Assembly (NCBI GenBank): GCA_950295325.1
Contig: OX485804.1
Coordinates: 33,852,001 to 33,916,000 of the forward strand
Reading direction: 5' to 3'
From: Polytrichum commune
Taxonomy: Eukaryota > Streptophyta > Polytrichopsida > Polytrichales > Polytrichaceae
DNA length: 64,000 nucleotides
The notes beneath the pieces are model-generated. The model did not search any database. It was given only the letters and a program-made list of their open reading frames with translations, and was not told the DNA's origin. The position numbers and the translations under genes were made by a program. This document shows, one piece after another, positions 12,611-24,300 of the stretch. Position 1 is the first letter of the stretch, and each line of letters starts with the position of its first letter.

Positions 12611-14399
12611 ACGCAGAAATACACACTATAGTAACCATTCCACCTAACACCATACAATACAATCCCACATTGGAATGGCCAAAATACCTACATCAATTAG
12701 AAAACCAATACACTACCATACTAAGCATACAAAATTCAAACCCCCTAGACACCCCACAAGTACCCCACACGCTAGAAACCAACATACAAGAGATGTATAA
12801 TATTAAAATGAAATATCACCCACAAAAATATCCCCACCCATCCCTCTGGAAAAAATTGAAATATTCCCCCGCATGGCATGTAGCCTCAAACTACAATCAT
12901 CCGAACAATAACCACCAAACACAACCCCTACCACTAGAACTCTACAATACACACCCTCTCAAATTCAAGCCCCAACAATGCATATACATAGACGGATCAT
13001 TTATCCCCCCTGATAAAAATGGCATAGGCAACACAACGGGATCAGGAGTCTACTGTCCCGCCAACAACCTCCAAATTGAGGAGAGACTCCCAGGTCTACA
13101 AAACATCCTTAAAGCAAAGCTAAATGCTGTCCAAAATACAAACAAAAAAACGCAAGACTTACACATATTTACAGATAGCCTCAATAGCATATATCTAATA
13201 CACAACCACATACGACACCCGTCATCCCAACACAACCACCCGGACAAGCTACTCATATCCGCTATAGTCAACCACATAACCTGGTCCACACACAAAATCA
13301 CAATACATAAAGTTAGAGCACATACATGCATAATAGGTAATGACATTGTGGACCAAGTAGCCAACAACAGAGCCCTACTAGACAAACATACCAACAACCC
13401 TAGGATACATACAGTACACACTACACCATATTGGCTCAATGGAGTCCCCACAGACACCCACACGGGCGCTATACGCAATCTACAAACTTACATCAATAAG
13501 GAACACAAAAACCAATAACTCATATTAACCCAATCCCAATTCACATACATAGACAAATGATCAAACAACGATCAAATTAACCACAAACTCTCCAATCAAT
13601 TTTGGAAAAATCCCGGGATCATAGATGCTCAAATTACACAAATTACACAAACTCTAAAACTCCACTATGCCCATTACATGGGTAACCATCGTAAAAAACA
13701 TCTTTTGGCCTAACTTGTTCCCAAACTCAAATTGCACACTATGCCTCAATAATACCATAGACACATGGCCACACCTACGCTCTACATGCTCAAACCCCCA
13801 CATAAAAGGCCTACGTATAACACGCCATAATAAAGCAATGCACCAAATTGTAAACACACTACAATCAAATAAACACACGTGATATTATACACTCATAAAT
13901 GCGGGCAACCAAAACTCTAGACCACAAGGCAATACAGTCCCACAATGGCTACTCAAATGCACATGCCCCGCCTCACCATGCATATGCTTAGCTAGACTTA
14001 GACCATATATACTATGTGTCCTAGGCATTCCCACGGATAGCCAACCCCCCCTAGCGCCAACCTTGTCAAATGTCATACAGTTCATTGAATTCACATACTG
14101 CCACGACAAATTCCCAAATACAATGCATAGTGAAAAAAACACCAATTACAACCCACTCATACAAACACTTAGAGCAACCGGTTGGCAAGTCAACCCCTCG
14201 TCACCATCACAGCAAGTGTTAGAGGAGCTATCGACAAACAACCAATTGAAGACCTAGAAAAACTTAAAATACCCCAAAACGATATCAAAACACTTATGAA
14301 ACACCTACACCAAATTGCCATTAAATATCTCACATACCTAATATTAAACAAAAGGAAGCTCGAAAACAAACAACCCCCTTTTCATCCCCCATAAATGAC
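12608..14399 (+). pseudogene. LINE ORF2 remnant with RNase H domain
   Basis: The open frame runs in from the flank and stays open to the TAA at 13516-13518. The RNase H core is visible: YIDGS (first catalytic Asp, ~12985), FTDSLNSI (second Asp, ~13170), and KVRAHTCIIGNDIVDQVAN (His and final Asp, ~13310-13365). The expected catalytic Glu is Lys in LKAKLNAV (~13110); the related fragment near 61030 keeps Glu in LQAELATI. Past the stop, homology continues in another frame as CTLCLNNTIDTWPHLRSTCS (~13735), a C-x2-C...H...C pattern typical of LINE C termini. Further frame breaks follow to 14399. The product cannot be active. Confidence 0.85.
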
Positions 14400-14565
14400 A
14401 GGTGCAACGTCCGTTCTTAAAAGCTCAAGGAGCCCAGCTCCCGAGAGGAAGGAAGTACCCGTACGGTGATGCTTGGTCAAATATGAACACAGTATGGAGG
14501 AACGGGCTCCCATTGACATTGGTGTACCAAAAAAAAACGACGTTACTTTGATTTTATTTATTTAT
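12608..14565 (+). mobile_element. 5'-truncated LINE (non-LTR retrotransposon)
   Basis: Insertion boundaries are exact: the 15-bp duplication TTCCTACTAGAAGAA occurs at 12593-12607 and 14566-14580. The element keeps the C-terminal part of ORF2 (RNase H domain, then a Cys/His zinc-knuckle-like region) and a 3' UTR ending in repeated TTTA. The reverse transcriptase is missing, so it was truncated at the 5' end on insertion. It interrupts the hairpin array whose units lie on both sides. The coding strand is strongly A- and C-rich. Confidence 0.92.
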
Positions 14566-14580
14566 TTCCTACTAGAAGAA

Positions 14581-15254
14581 TGGATGATTGGACCACATTG
14601 GAATTAGACAATTCCAACTAAAAGAATAGATGAATATATCAAGTTGGAATTAGATAATTCCAACTAAATAATTATGATCGAGCCAAAATATATGAAAATA
14701 TCATACAATGAAATGTTCTATGTATATAGATAAGGAAGCTTCAATCTACATTTAGTAAGACTTGAGACTTTTAAAAGTATCTCTTAGATACTATGGATAA
14801 AGATGGATAAGACTAGCAATACATTTGGGTATAGGAGAGAGCTTGGGGGAGGAGAGAAGATCATCTTGTTGTTTCTCTCATGTGGTCAGGTGATTTGAGC
14901 TCACATCGATCACATTATTGAGTTTAAGTTGTGAAGCTTTTGTAATGTACAAAGTTTGGAAGTCCTCAATACTAGTGTCTCATATGCATTTATGATTGTA
15001 TTATTCTTGTGTAAATGAGGAACGTGATAGAAATGTGCGTATGCATGTGGCCAACCTTGTATATACAACATGGCTTATGTACACACTTGCTCATGTGTAA
15101 GGGCTTTGAAGAAGGTTAACCAAGACTTGACTCCTATTTGACTGAAGATCTAAAATACTACTAGCTACAAGTATTCTATCACATCATTTATGTATTTTGT
15201 TTGGATGAAATTGCCAAGTTTATCTATATCAATATTCTTAATGAAAATGCGATT
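14581..15254. other. AT-rich intergenic DNA with two residual hairpin units
   Basis: The first 90 bases continue the palindromic array: TTGGAATTagacAATTCCAA and AGTTGGAATTagatAATTCCAACT. After that I see no gene or repeat. Confidence 0.5.
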
Positions 15255-15255
15255 T

Positions 15256-15698
15256 GTAATTCATGTTTCATATAGGCTAACCTATTTGCCAAGGCAACCT
15301 ACTTGCACATACCAATGCACCGTTCTTCTACGTATCATAGATCACGTGCACGAGTGGTACGGGTCGGGACAACACGGGTCCAAGCTAGTTCAATACGATT
15401 TGAAAGAAGAATGGCTGACATGGATGAATGAGCACATGATATGTGGATGGATGACACATGGATGGATGACCTATTCATGACCTATTGTAATTCATGTTTC
15501 ATATAGGCTAACCTATTTGCCAAGGCAACCTACTTGCACATACCAATGCACCGTTCTTCTACGTATCATAGATCACGTGCACGAGTGGTACGGGTCGGGA
15601 CAACACGGGTCCAAGCTAGTTCAATACGATTTGAAAGAAGAATGGCTGACATGGATGAATGAGCACATGATATGTGGATGGATGACACATGGATGGAT
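15256..15698. repeat. Direct tandem duplication of 212 bp
   Basis: Bases 15256-15467 recur at 15487-15698, separated by 19 bp. Reading both copies side by side I find no mismatch. Each contains CTACGTATCATAGATCACGT and ends in GGATGGATGACACATGGATG. The period is 231 bp. A short open frame is present in both copies but has no recognisable protein. Confidence 0.9.
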
Positions 15699-16908
15699 GA
15701 AGTAGTATTGTATATGTTTAGGTCGGAGGTGTACCTATGTAGTTACAATAATAATACGAAGGAATGGATGGGTACCTTGAAGAGGAGGTCGGGGTTGAGG
15801 GGTTGAGAAGGCATCCAGGATTCCAGCCACGGAGATGGATTACAATTGAAGTTGCATGTAATAATGAAAACTTGTCTAGCATACAAGTTTCAATGGCCGC
15901 TTTTTTATCATCATGGAGCCGTGCCGTGATTTGTTGACCATATTATGGGGTGTTTAGCTTTATCCGCCCTTTACAAAAGCATAATAATGAAAGAAAGCCC
16001 AAAGGAAATTATGATGATGGGCCGGAGGACTTGTGGTTTGTGGATTAATTTAGGCCGGACACCTTTATGAGAGCATAAAATGGATGAATCGTAGTTCTTT
16101 ATATATCATCGAAATCGTCTCAAGTAGCAGAATTCGAGAAGGGATTCGGCAGTGCTCTTCCTCATGCTGCCATTGACAAATTACAATCCGACTTGATTTT
16201 TTTCATGGGTGCTCCTAAGTTTAGATAACCACACAAGCCTATAAACCACGCTCTTCAAGGCAAACATGATCAAATGTTGCACTAAATGGTCCTTTAAGTA
16301 GCTGTTTGGACATATGTTCATGGGCCATGACTTTTCCCCTACTTTCTCCTAGATTTCAATTAATGCAGATGTGCCTAATCTTCAGAAATGTAGGGCTTTA
16401 TAGTACAAAACCTTGGGGTGGGGGTTTTGGGGGGGAAAACCTCATTACTTCTTCTTTTGTCCCCTCTACGAACTTGATAAATATGGAATCATGTCTTGTC
16501 CACAAGAATTGTTAACACACGGTGTTGTTTTTGCATCATCACCACATGTAGCATGTCCACACCTGCTCGTGGAGGGACTAGTGGACACCTCCCGCCAGCA
16601 TGGGGCCACTTTACATAAGCTTTTCACTAGCAATAACGACTGGATGTAATGGACGACCATTGCCCACACTTACTGGCGGCAATGAATGGAGTTCGTCCGT
16701 TCAATGCTGCCCACCACTAGTCTGTGTGGGCGGCCTAATAATCAGTCATTACTTGAAGTGATCAACAGTGCAATCGACTGCTCAAGATAACAATTGATAC
16801 GATTGGCAACTACTACCACCAACAATTGACTACGTAAGGTCAACTACTCACATTAGCAATTCCTTAATATGTTGCTTGTATTAGCAGTTGACACACTTGT
16901 CAACTACT
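15699..16908. other. Intergenic DNA with CAACTACT-type low-complexity motif
   Basis: No gene seen. Bases 16750-16908 hold a loose quasi-repeat of GTCAACTACTC / CAATTGACTAC-like words. The same words continue at 17546-17680, beyond the inserted MITE, and reappear at 18840-18990. Confidence 0.4.
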
Positions 16909-17537
16909 CTTGGGGAGGTCACTAGCGAAAATTGTAGAAATAACGTGCGGTAAAAAATAAGGTCTAATATAATCATTGTGGATAAATTTTGCAAAAAACG
17001 TACGTATAATATAGGGGGTTTTAAAAAAGTGAAACATGTTTACATGGTAAAAAACCATCACATGTAATGGCCTTTTTTTTAATCTAGCCAGTACATATAA
17101 AATAGTGTGGAAACAATTATTAGGGGTGGCTGGTCTAGGGTAGGGTTTGTGCTAGTGGATGAAAATGGGTAATTTTCTATTGAAAAAACTTGGATGGATG
17201 ACTTCGCAAGCTAGTTGGCTTAAACGTTACTGAACCAACATATCCAATGTGGAGTTAATGTCCTCTACCTACATGTCGGGAGGGAAAATTTCAGCGCGTT
17301 GTTTGAATTGCAATCTTCTTTCCAATTTTCTTTGGTAGCATAAGTAAAATAAGGTATTTTAAAATGAATCCCCCAAGAATTTATAATAATTGATAGGGTG
17401 TACTAAAATACAAGCATTTAAATTTATTTTGAAAAATAACATACCTTATAATCTTTTCTACAAGGTAAATAGCCCCCGATAAATAAGTCATGAGCGCATG
17501 TGTATGCATTAATATAAGAGGGAGTGACCTCCCCGAA
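16909..17537. mobile_element. hAT-like non-autonomous element, copy 1
   Basis: The termini are CTTGGGGAGGTCACT and, reversed, TTCGGGGAGGTCACT. They are flanked by a perfect 8-bp duplication CAACTACT (16901-16908 and 17538-17545), the size made by hAT transposases. The interior (629 bp total) is AT-rich without coding capacity. The termini match those of the element at 61119-61529. Confidence 0.8.
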
Positions 17538-17545
17538 CAACTACT

Positions 17546-19218
17546 TGTGTGAGCATTTGTCTAAGGAGCTTACTACTTGTGTAAGCAATCAACTAGGGAG
17601 CAAACTGCTTAATTGAGCAGTCCAAAGTCGACATATTAATTGACGAATTGTGCGAACGATTGACTATGGAGCCAACTGCTTATGTGAGCATTAAAAATGT
17701 GCAAAAAAGGGTGGTTGGCCAACAATTTCTTGTATTATTAAAAATGTTGTATTATAAGAAAGTTATGTCTAGTATGGAAACCCCCATGATGAAGTTAAAA
17801 AACCAAAGCTCCTTACAATCCTTGATCTCTTTTTGCCATAAATTTATGGGCTTATCCCACCCCACAAAGCTCATCTCCAATGGACTTTTCGTGATGTCCA
17901 ATGAAAAACATTCCTTAGCGTTTGTGTCACACAAGACATCTAGTGTAGGCAAAAAAAATAACTTGGTTGTCGCCTCCGAGGGGTTTGTTGTCATCTGCAT
18001 TGTCCCGAAGTTGATGTGCAAGTTCACCAACCATATAACACTCAAACACCTTGGTGTAAGGTACCTCTAGATCCCGCTATCTCCTATTGTAGATGTAAAA
18101 CACCTCAGGTGTCACCCAAAACTTCTCCTTCTTCAAATTTTCCTCCAGAACATTCGCATACCAAAATGACTGAACATCCTCACCCATATGTGTTGCACTC
18201 CAATCATCACACTATCATCCCATTCCCAATTGAGCATAATGTTGTATGTGGGCAGATCATTGTCCTACACATCTCCTTTATGCAAAACCTCCATGATCCA
18301 TAGCAAAGCCTAAGCCAACTTTACCATGTTCAACCATAAACATTTAACATGGAGGTGTTTTTCATAGTCAGTCACAATCATATGAAGAAAATTAGCATTT
18401 GAGCATTACACTCTATCATGGGTATACAATATTCACATGATTCCCCCGTTTCACCACATTGTATAGCTTGTGTTTGTAACAATGTTGACCAACCAAAACT
18501 TGATGAAGCTATAATGATTTCCTGGGCAAGCCAATGCTTTGGTACTTGCTTGGATCTTAGTTGTCCGTTGATTGGTAGACTTTGGAAACCTTCAGCCCAT
18601 GTAAGTCCTAGTTTATGATAAAAGGTTAGAGGTTTTAGATTGCACACCACAAATAAAGCAAAAGGAAGCAACCATTGAGTAACACGCAACCATCAAAGTA
18701 ACAAGCAATCTCCAAGCCACCACCGAGTTAGCAAGCAACCATAGCCAATGACCTTGTAAAATATATGAAGGTGATAAAATTGTCGCGCATGGGAGGGGGG
18801 AGGTGGCCCAGAACCACTAGGAACAAACAAGGCCTTTCTTATTGACTGCTTTGGAGCAGCCGAATGGGAAGTCGACTGCCCATTAGGAGTCGACTAGTTT
18901 TGGCATCAACTGCTGTGAAGCGGTTTTGTTTCCCCATCAATTCCAAACCATTAATCAACTACTCGTGTGTAGTTGACATTACAATTGCCTTGGTTGTTGA
19001 TCAAAGGGGTTGATCCCTCCTTGACGTGACGATATTGAGTCCAATGTCATGTTGTTGTCACAATACATGATGTGAAATTTGTGTGCGTTTGGTTCCAACT
19101 CTCAAAGAACAGTTACCCCTTGAGTGTACTCTGATGTACAACGAAGAGGTCACCTCATAACATTACTCAACTGATGGAGTTGTGTTCATGTACCCTAACT
19201 TCAAATTCCATATGAAAA
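17546..19218. other. Intergenic DNA, no gene seen
   Basis: Open frames (for example 17648-18070, +) show no recognisable domain. Repeated CAACTGCTT-type words at 17570-17690 and 18850-18985 belong to the same loose quasi-repeat as 16750-16908. Confidence 0.4.
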
Positions 19219-19509
19219 GGTCCAAGATGACCCTAAACTACCAGGTGATAGTGAAGAGGTACCCACTTATGAATGGAGCGGTTGGTGATTCGATTCCTGT
19301 TGTGAAATCTTTTCTTTACTTGACGGGGGGGGGGGGGGGGGGGGAAAAAAAAAAAAAAAAAAAAAAACTAAGTAAGTAGGAAGCCAAGAGCCCACCCACT
19401 GCAAGGTGGGTAGTAAACCCCACCTTGCACCAAGAGGATTCTTGAGCAGGGCATGACCAACATGTTCAAATTCACATCAGATTGCCTGACGTTGGTTATT
19501 TATTTATTT
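19219..19509 (+). mobile_element. tRNA-derived SINE, copy 2, with G20A23 expansion
   Basis: Same family as 9195-9456: A-box-like GGTGATAGTGAAG, B-box-like GGTGATTCGATTCC, shared AAGAGGATTCTTGAGCAGGG tail and terminal TTTA repeats. At 19325-19367 an uninterrupted run of 20 G is followed by 23 A, where copy 1 has only a short A run after TTTGAC. No clean target duplication could be defined. Confidence 0.8.
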
Positions 19510-19681
19510 ATTCAATACGAAACAATGAAATTCCGATATCCAAAGTCTTTTATTTTTGAATCTACTGTTGAGTCCATGAACGCAACTCATCATATGAGTA
19601 ATGCTACGCTCCCTCACAAATCTCGATCATGACTAAACAATCTAAACAATTATGCAACAGATCTTCACTCCCTCTGCTTTT

Positions 19682-20130
19682 AAAAGTTGACCATATCTTC
19701 TTGAGTCATGTTTTGTCATGTCTTACATGGACTTTTGTTTACCCTTCCCCACGAGCTCCCAAGAGAACCAGTTCTGCTGCAAAGAGTGTTGCAAACCCTT
19801 CACCTTGACGAAAAACGTATAACAATGAGGTTTCCTCCCTCACAAATCTTGATTATGAAAATAACAGTCTACGTAGAGACATTTTCCCAATAGATCACCT
19901 TCACTCTTTTTAGTACTTTAGCAGGTGATCATATACTTTACTGGGGAGAATTGTTCAAGCCCATCACTCATTTGTAAAGTGCACTCTCATTCACTCTGAT
20001 TCTCCTAAATGGAACCTTGTGTCGTAGCTTGTCGTTTTTGCTGGGCCATTTTCTCGACCCTTGCCCACGAGCTCCTGAGGTGATCAACATAGAGGTGGTT
20101 CCATAGTGAAAAGTGTTCACCTTGGCACAA
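19682..20130 (-). pseudogene. Two decayed copies of the kinesin terminal exon
   Basis: Bases 19682-19825 and about 19918-20130 align, on the minus strand, with the 3' part of the kinesin last exon (21341-21600). Shared landmarks on the plus strand are AAAAGTTGACCATATCTTC, then GAGCTCCCAAG (GAGCTCCTGAGG in the second copy), then GTGTTGCAAACCCTTCACCT. Short flanks resembling CCTCCCTCACAAATCTTGAT repeat with them, so the unit is ~235 bp. Both copies are disrupted and much AT-richer than the intact exon. Confidence 0.75.
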
Positions 20131-20439
20131 AGTTTACAGCAATTAGGGCCACTTCACACACGAGACTGAGGGCCCTTGACTACTACACTTCAAGCACTCT
20201 CATGCGTGGAAAAGGCGGAGCCGGTCCAAGTTCGCTACTTCACACTACACTTGCGGGACCAACAAAGTATGTGAATGCAAGATGGATGAAAAGTCTACAT
20301 GGATTCTTGCATGGCATCAAATGGATCATGTTTCACGATCGCTTGGACTATTTTCAAAAACCACCTCTTGGAGGTAGGCCTAACACAAAACCGGGAGACC
20401 ATGGCACTCTGAACGCTCACAACTGTTGATTTATTCTAT

Positions 20440-20710
20440 TTTATCATGCGTGAGGACCCACATGGATGGAAATTCATTGAAAGAGCATTTAGTCGAGGGC
20501 CCGGTCATATATGGCTTCACATTCCACTTGAGAATCCATGACCACACTACCTCATTTTGGAGGCAACCTCGCATGGCCTTTGGACACTTTCTTTTGGGCT
20601 CCCACAATTTCATGGTCACGGCTCTTGACTCGTGTGTGAAGTGGTCCTTAGGTCTCCTCTGCCGACCGTCTTGTATCATTTTTTATATACCACTCAGGTA
20701 TCTATAATGA
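20440..20710. repeat. Degenerate dispersed repeat
   Basis: Contains CACAATTTCATGGTCACGGC followed by GTGTGAAGTGGTCCTTAGG. A related block occurs at about 26855-26925 (CACAATTTCATGGTCACAGC, then GTAAAGTGGCCATTAGGG). Nearby 20285-20330 also resembles 26618-26670. Probably remnants of one transposable element, which I cannot name. Confidence 0.45.
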
Positions 20711-20754
20711 GGATTTCACAAATTTTTGATACTAATAGGGTATGGGAATTTGAT

Positions 20755-20776
20755 TATATATATATATATATATATG
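20755..20776. repeat. TA dinucleotide microsatellite
   Basis: About eleven TA units in an AT-rich context. No other function is evident. Confidence 0.8.
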
Positions 20777-21076
20777 ATATTATTTGGGTCTATGTATCAA
20801 GCAAAAACTTTTGTACCTAGGCAAATTCGACCCAATATCAATACAATTTATAATGGTGTTGATACAAAGATTCTCTCACCTTGATATACCCTTCAAATAT
20901 GAATATTTGATTGGTATTGCAATTCCAATATCCACGGGTAGGTTCTTCGACACCATTACTGATGTTGAATGTTGATACCATGCGTTCACATGTATACCAT
21001 ACCAACATCGGTCTCCTCCTTCAGAAACGATCTAACACACTTTGCAACATAGCTCACCACCTTCACTCTAAACACC

Positions 21077-21340
21077 TCAAAAATTGACCATATCTTCGAC
21101 CGGGGGTGTGTTCGAATCCAACAACCGTTCGAGGAACTCGCTTCGGTTCACCACGACGCTCCCTTGGAACCCCGGGTCAGTGTTTTCGCCGTTTTCGCCG
21201 AGCCGATTCTCGCCCGGGAGCTCCCGAGGCGGTCGCCAAGAGAGGCGGCTTTGCCAACTCTTCTCCTTCACCTTCCGGATCGGACGAAGCTCCGATGCGA
21301 CGCGTGCCCAACAACAACAACAACACGACACGCGCTCGGC
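21077..21340 (-). pseudogene. Partial tandem copy of the kinesin terminal exon, frame still open
   Basis: Directly downstream of the functional last exon lies a second version of its 3' portion, ending with the same residues VEDMVNF and a TGA stop. It keeps the GC-rich composition and an open frame over ~84 codons, for example FQGSVVVNRSEFLERLLD against [18 protein letters not shown] in the functional exon. The upstream half of the exon is missing. It could be a recent fragment or an unused alternative 3' end; no acceptor site that would join it in frame is obvious. Confidence 0.7.
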
Positions 21341-24300
21341 TCAAAAGTTGACCATATCTTCGACCGGGGATATGTTCAAATCCAACAACCGCTTGAGGAA
21401 CGCACTTTGGTTCACGGTGATGCTCCCTTGGAACCTCGGGTCGTTCTTCCCGTTTTTGCCGGGCCCCTTCTTCACGCGCGCCCGGGAGCTCCCAAGGTGG
21501 TCGACGGAGAGGCGGTTGCGGCGCGAGAAGTGTTGCAAGCCCTTCACCTTCGCGTTGGAGAGGCCCCGGTACATGCCCAACAACGAGTTCGGCTCATAGC
21601 ACGAGCGGAGGAGGCTACATGCGTGCGACTCCGTGTGCCCGCCGCGGGGCGTCATCGTGTTGTTCGTGTTGTTGTTGCTCATGTACGACTCGGGTGACGA
21701 TTTGTCGCCGCAACTCATGTCCCCCCACACACTCGGCACGGCCCGGGCGGAGTCCCGGTAGAACCGTTGGTGGTGGTTATTCTCCGACGGCGGACCGAAC
21801 ACGGACGAGCCGCTCTCACTCATCGACGGCACACATCTCGAGGCCGCCGAGAGGGACGACTCACCCGAGTCGTTTTGCGGAGCTTGGTCCTTTTAGAGAT
21901 GCACCAACAAATAGAATTGTCAATACAATGTAGAGCGTAAACCGTAAAAGAAAGTCATCCCTCACCCACAAGGTAAGGGCCATTGCCACTTCCAACACTC
22001 GTGTGAGTGATCTAGCAAATAGCTAGGGAGGGAAGGGGAAGTCCTTTTGCTTTGTTTAGGAGTAACATAGCTTTGAGAGAGGGTTTGGTTGTGTTTGGGG
22101 AGCACACAAATGGTGAGAGGAGTCAAAAAATGCATGTGCACATAGGTGGTAAAGAAAATAAGAAGGTTTTTAGTTATATAAAGATGAAACATGTCGGTGT
22201 CAAATACTCAATGAAGTCCCTCCAAGATTTCCCAGTTACACACTAACGAGGGACCATTATGGCATTTTGATCTCGATTCATCGCCACACGGTTGACCTTA
22301 ATGGATGGTTTGAACATTAGATGGGGTGACAACCACGATGACGATAACAACAACATCGAAGAGTGATGACTCCAATGTTGCCATTGGCATAAATTTATGA
22401 TGTTGATTCATCTTCAATGTGCTCTAAGTTTATATGTAATCATGAAATGGTGCATTGTGAGAATTAGCAGGTCATCTAAGACCATTGCCTCCTTTCAAAG
22501 TTGAGCATCTTGAATGACCATGGACAAGTTGACTTGCACATGTCTCCTCCAATGGCAAGCCCCCACATTCCCACATGGTTGGTTAAGAATACATAGTTTA
22601 CTTAGATACCCCGACTTTGACTGGGTAGATCACATGTTGTAGGGTGCTAGGAAACCAAATGTTGGGAAGGTCACCTATCCGAGAATCATTTCAATACCAG
22701 TCGCAAGGTGTAGATGAGCCCAACAAAACAACCTATTGGGTTTGATGCTCATTGGAAGGAAGCCAAAGAAGAGAGATTTGGGGCAAGTTTCACACACGTG
22801 AATATGGACCATACACACCAAGGGGTGGCTTAAACACATATCCCCATAAAAGGTATGAGGTTAAGCCACATGAAGTCATAATTGTGCTTGGATGGGTGAC
22901 TTTCCTAACACTTGATTTTCTAGTGCATCCACCACTATGGCCAACCCTTATCAGAATGACAATATTTGAATGAATCGTTTATATTCAAACAACCATGTGA
23001 GAACCTTGGGACTTGCCCTTGGAGGAGACGGGTGCAAACCAGTTTGTCCGAACCTATACAAAGTGTCCACCTTTGAAAGGAGGCAACAATTTTTTAGGCC
23101 TATATAATTCATGTCGGGATTACAACATGAAGATAGACAAACTCAAGAGACCCTCCATCCGGCCGGGAGATGCATCAAGTTATGCTACCACAGTGAACTA
23201 AATAGAGGTCTATCAATTTGTCATAACATCCAAACTCAATTCAGTACCACCTTAAGTTCAAAATTCACTGTCATATGCTTAAACATGTATGATACATTGC
23301 AAGTGTGCAAGAAGGAAAAATCCTAAAAGGGTTAAGCTGTAGTAGATAGAGGAAAACATACACAGTAAGGGTGGAGATTCTCTCACTTCAATCGTCGCGA
23401 CATATGTAAAGCAAGGAAATGATATTATCGGTGACTTGTGTATGTGTTCTATCATCAGTGCTATGTACACTACTTATGTGTCCCACGCTAATATATTGAC
23501 ATTCCACACTATTTCGAATATGTACTATCACAATAATTAAATAAGAATGGTTGTTTTACCGTGGTTGGTATATGGATGAATAAAGCAAAGATATTTGAAT
23601 TTGACCCAAGGTAATTTGCATGGGTAAAGGAGAATCTATTATCACATAAGCAACCTAATTGCACATATCAATATAGTTTGGGTAACTAACTGCCAGTTCA
23701 AGGGGTCCCAAGTCCTCAAGTCTCAAGTTCCACTCGTGTTACCAAGTCCTAACATTGGAAGCAAAGTCTCAATTTTTGAGACTCAAGAAACCATTGAAGT
23801 ATAGTTTATATCCATTAAAGTCAAATCTTAATTATTTTATGAAAAACATTTTAGGACTTGTGTTTAGAGTTGGGTCTAGCTTGGGACCTAGGACTTGGGA
23901 CCCCGTGTGAAGTGGTAAGTCCCAACTTCCATGCTCTCAACAGCTGAGATTACACGGATTGACCTCAAGTGAACTAGGACTAAGGACTTGGGACCCCGTG
24001 TGAAGTGGTAAGTCCCAATTTCCATGCTCTCAATGGATGATAACACGGATTGACCTCAAGTGAACTAAGACTAAGGACTTGCGACCCCGTGTGAAGTGGT
24101 AAGTCACAACTTCCATGCTCTCAACGCCCAAGATTACATGGATTGACTTCAAATGAACTAGAACTTACGACTTGGGACCCCGTGTGAAGTGGTAAGTCCC
24201 AACTTCCATGCTCTCAACGGTTGAGATTACACGAATTGACCTCAAGTGAACTAGAACTTAGGACTTGGGACCCATGTGAAGTGACAAGTCTCAACTTCCA

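Noticed and set aside
21084-21697. Plus-strand open frames of 171 and 177 codons
   Set aside because: Antisense of the GC-rich kinesin terminal exon and its copy.
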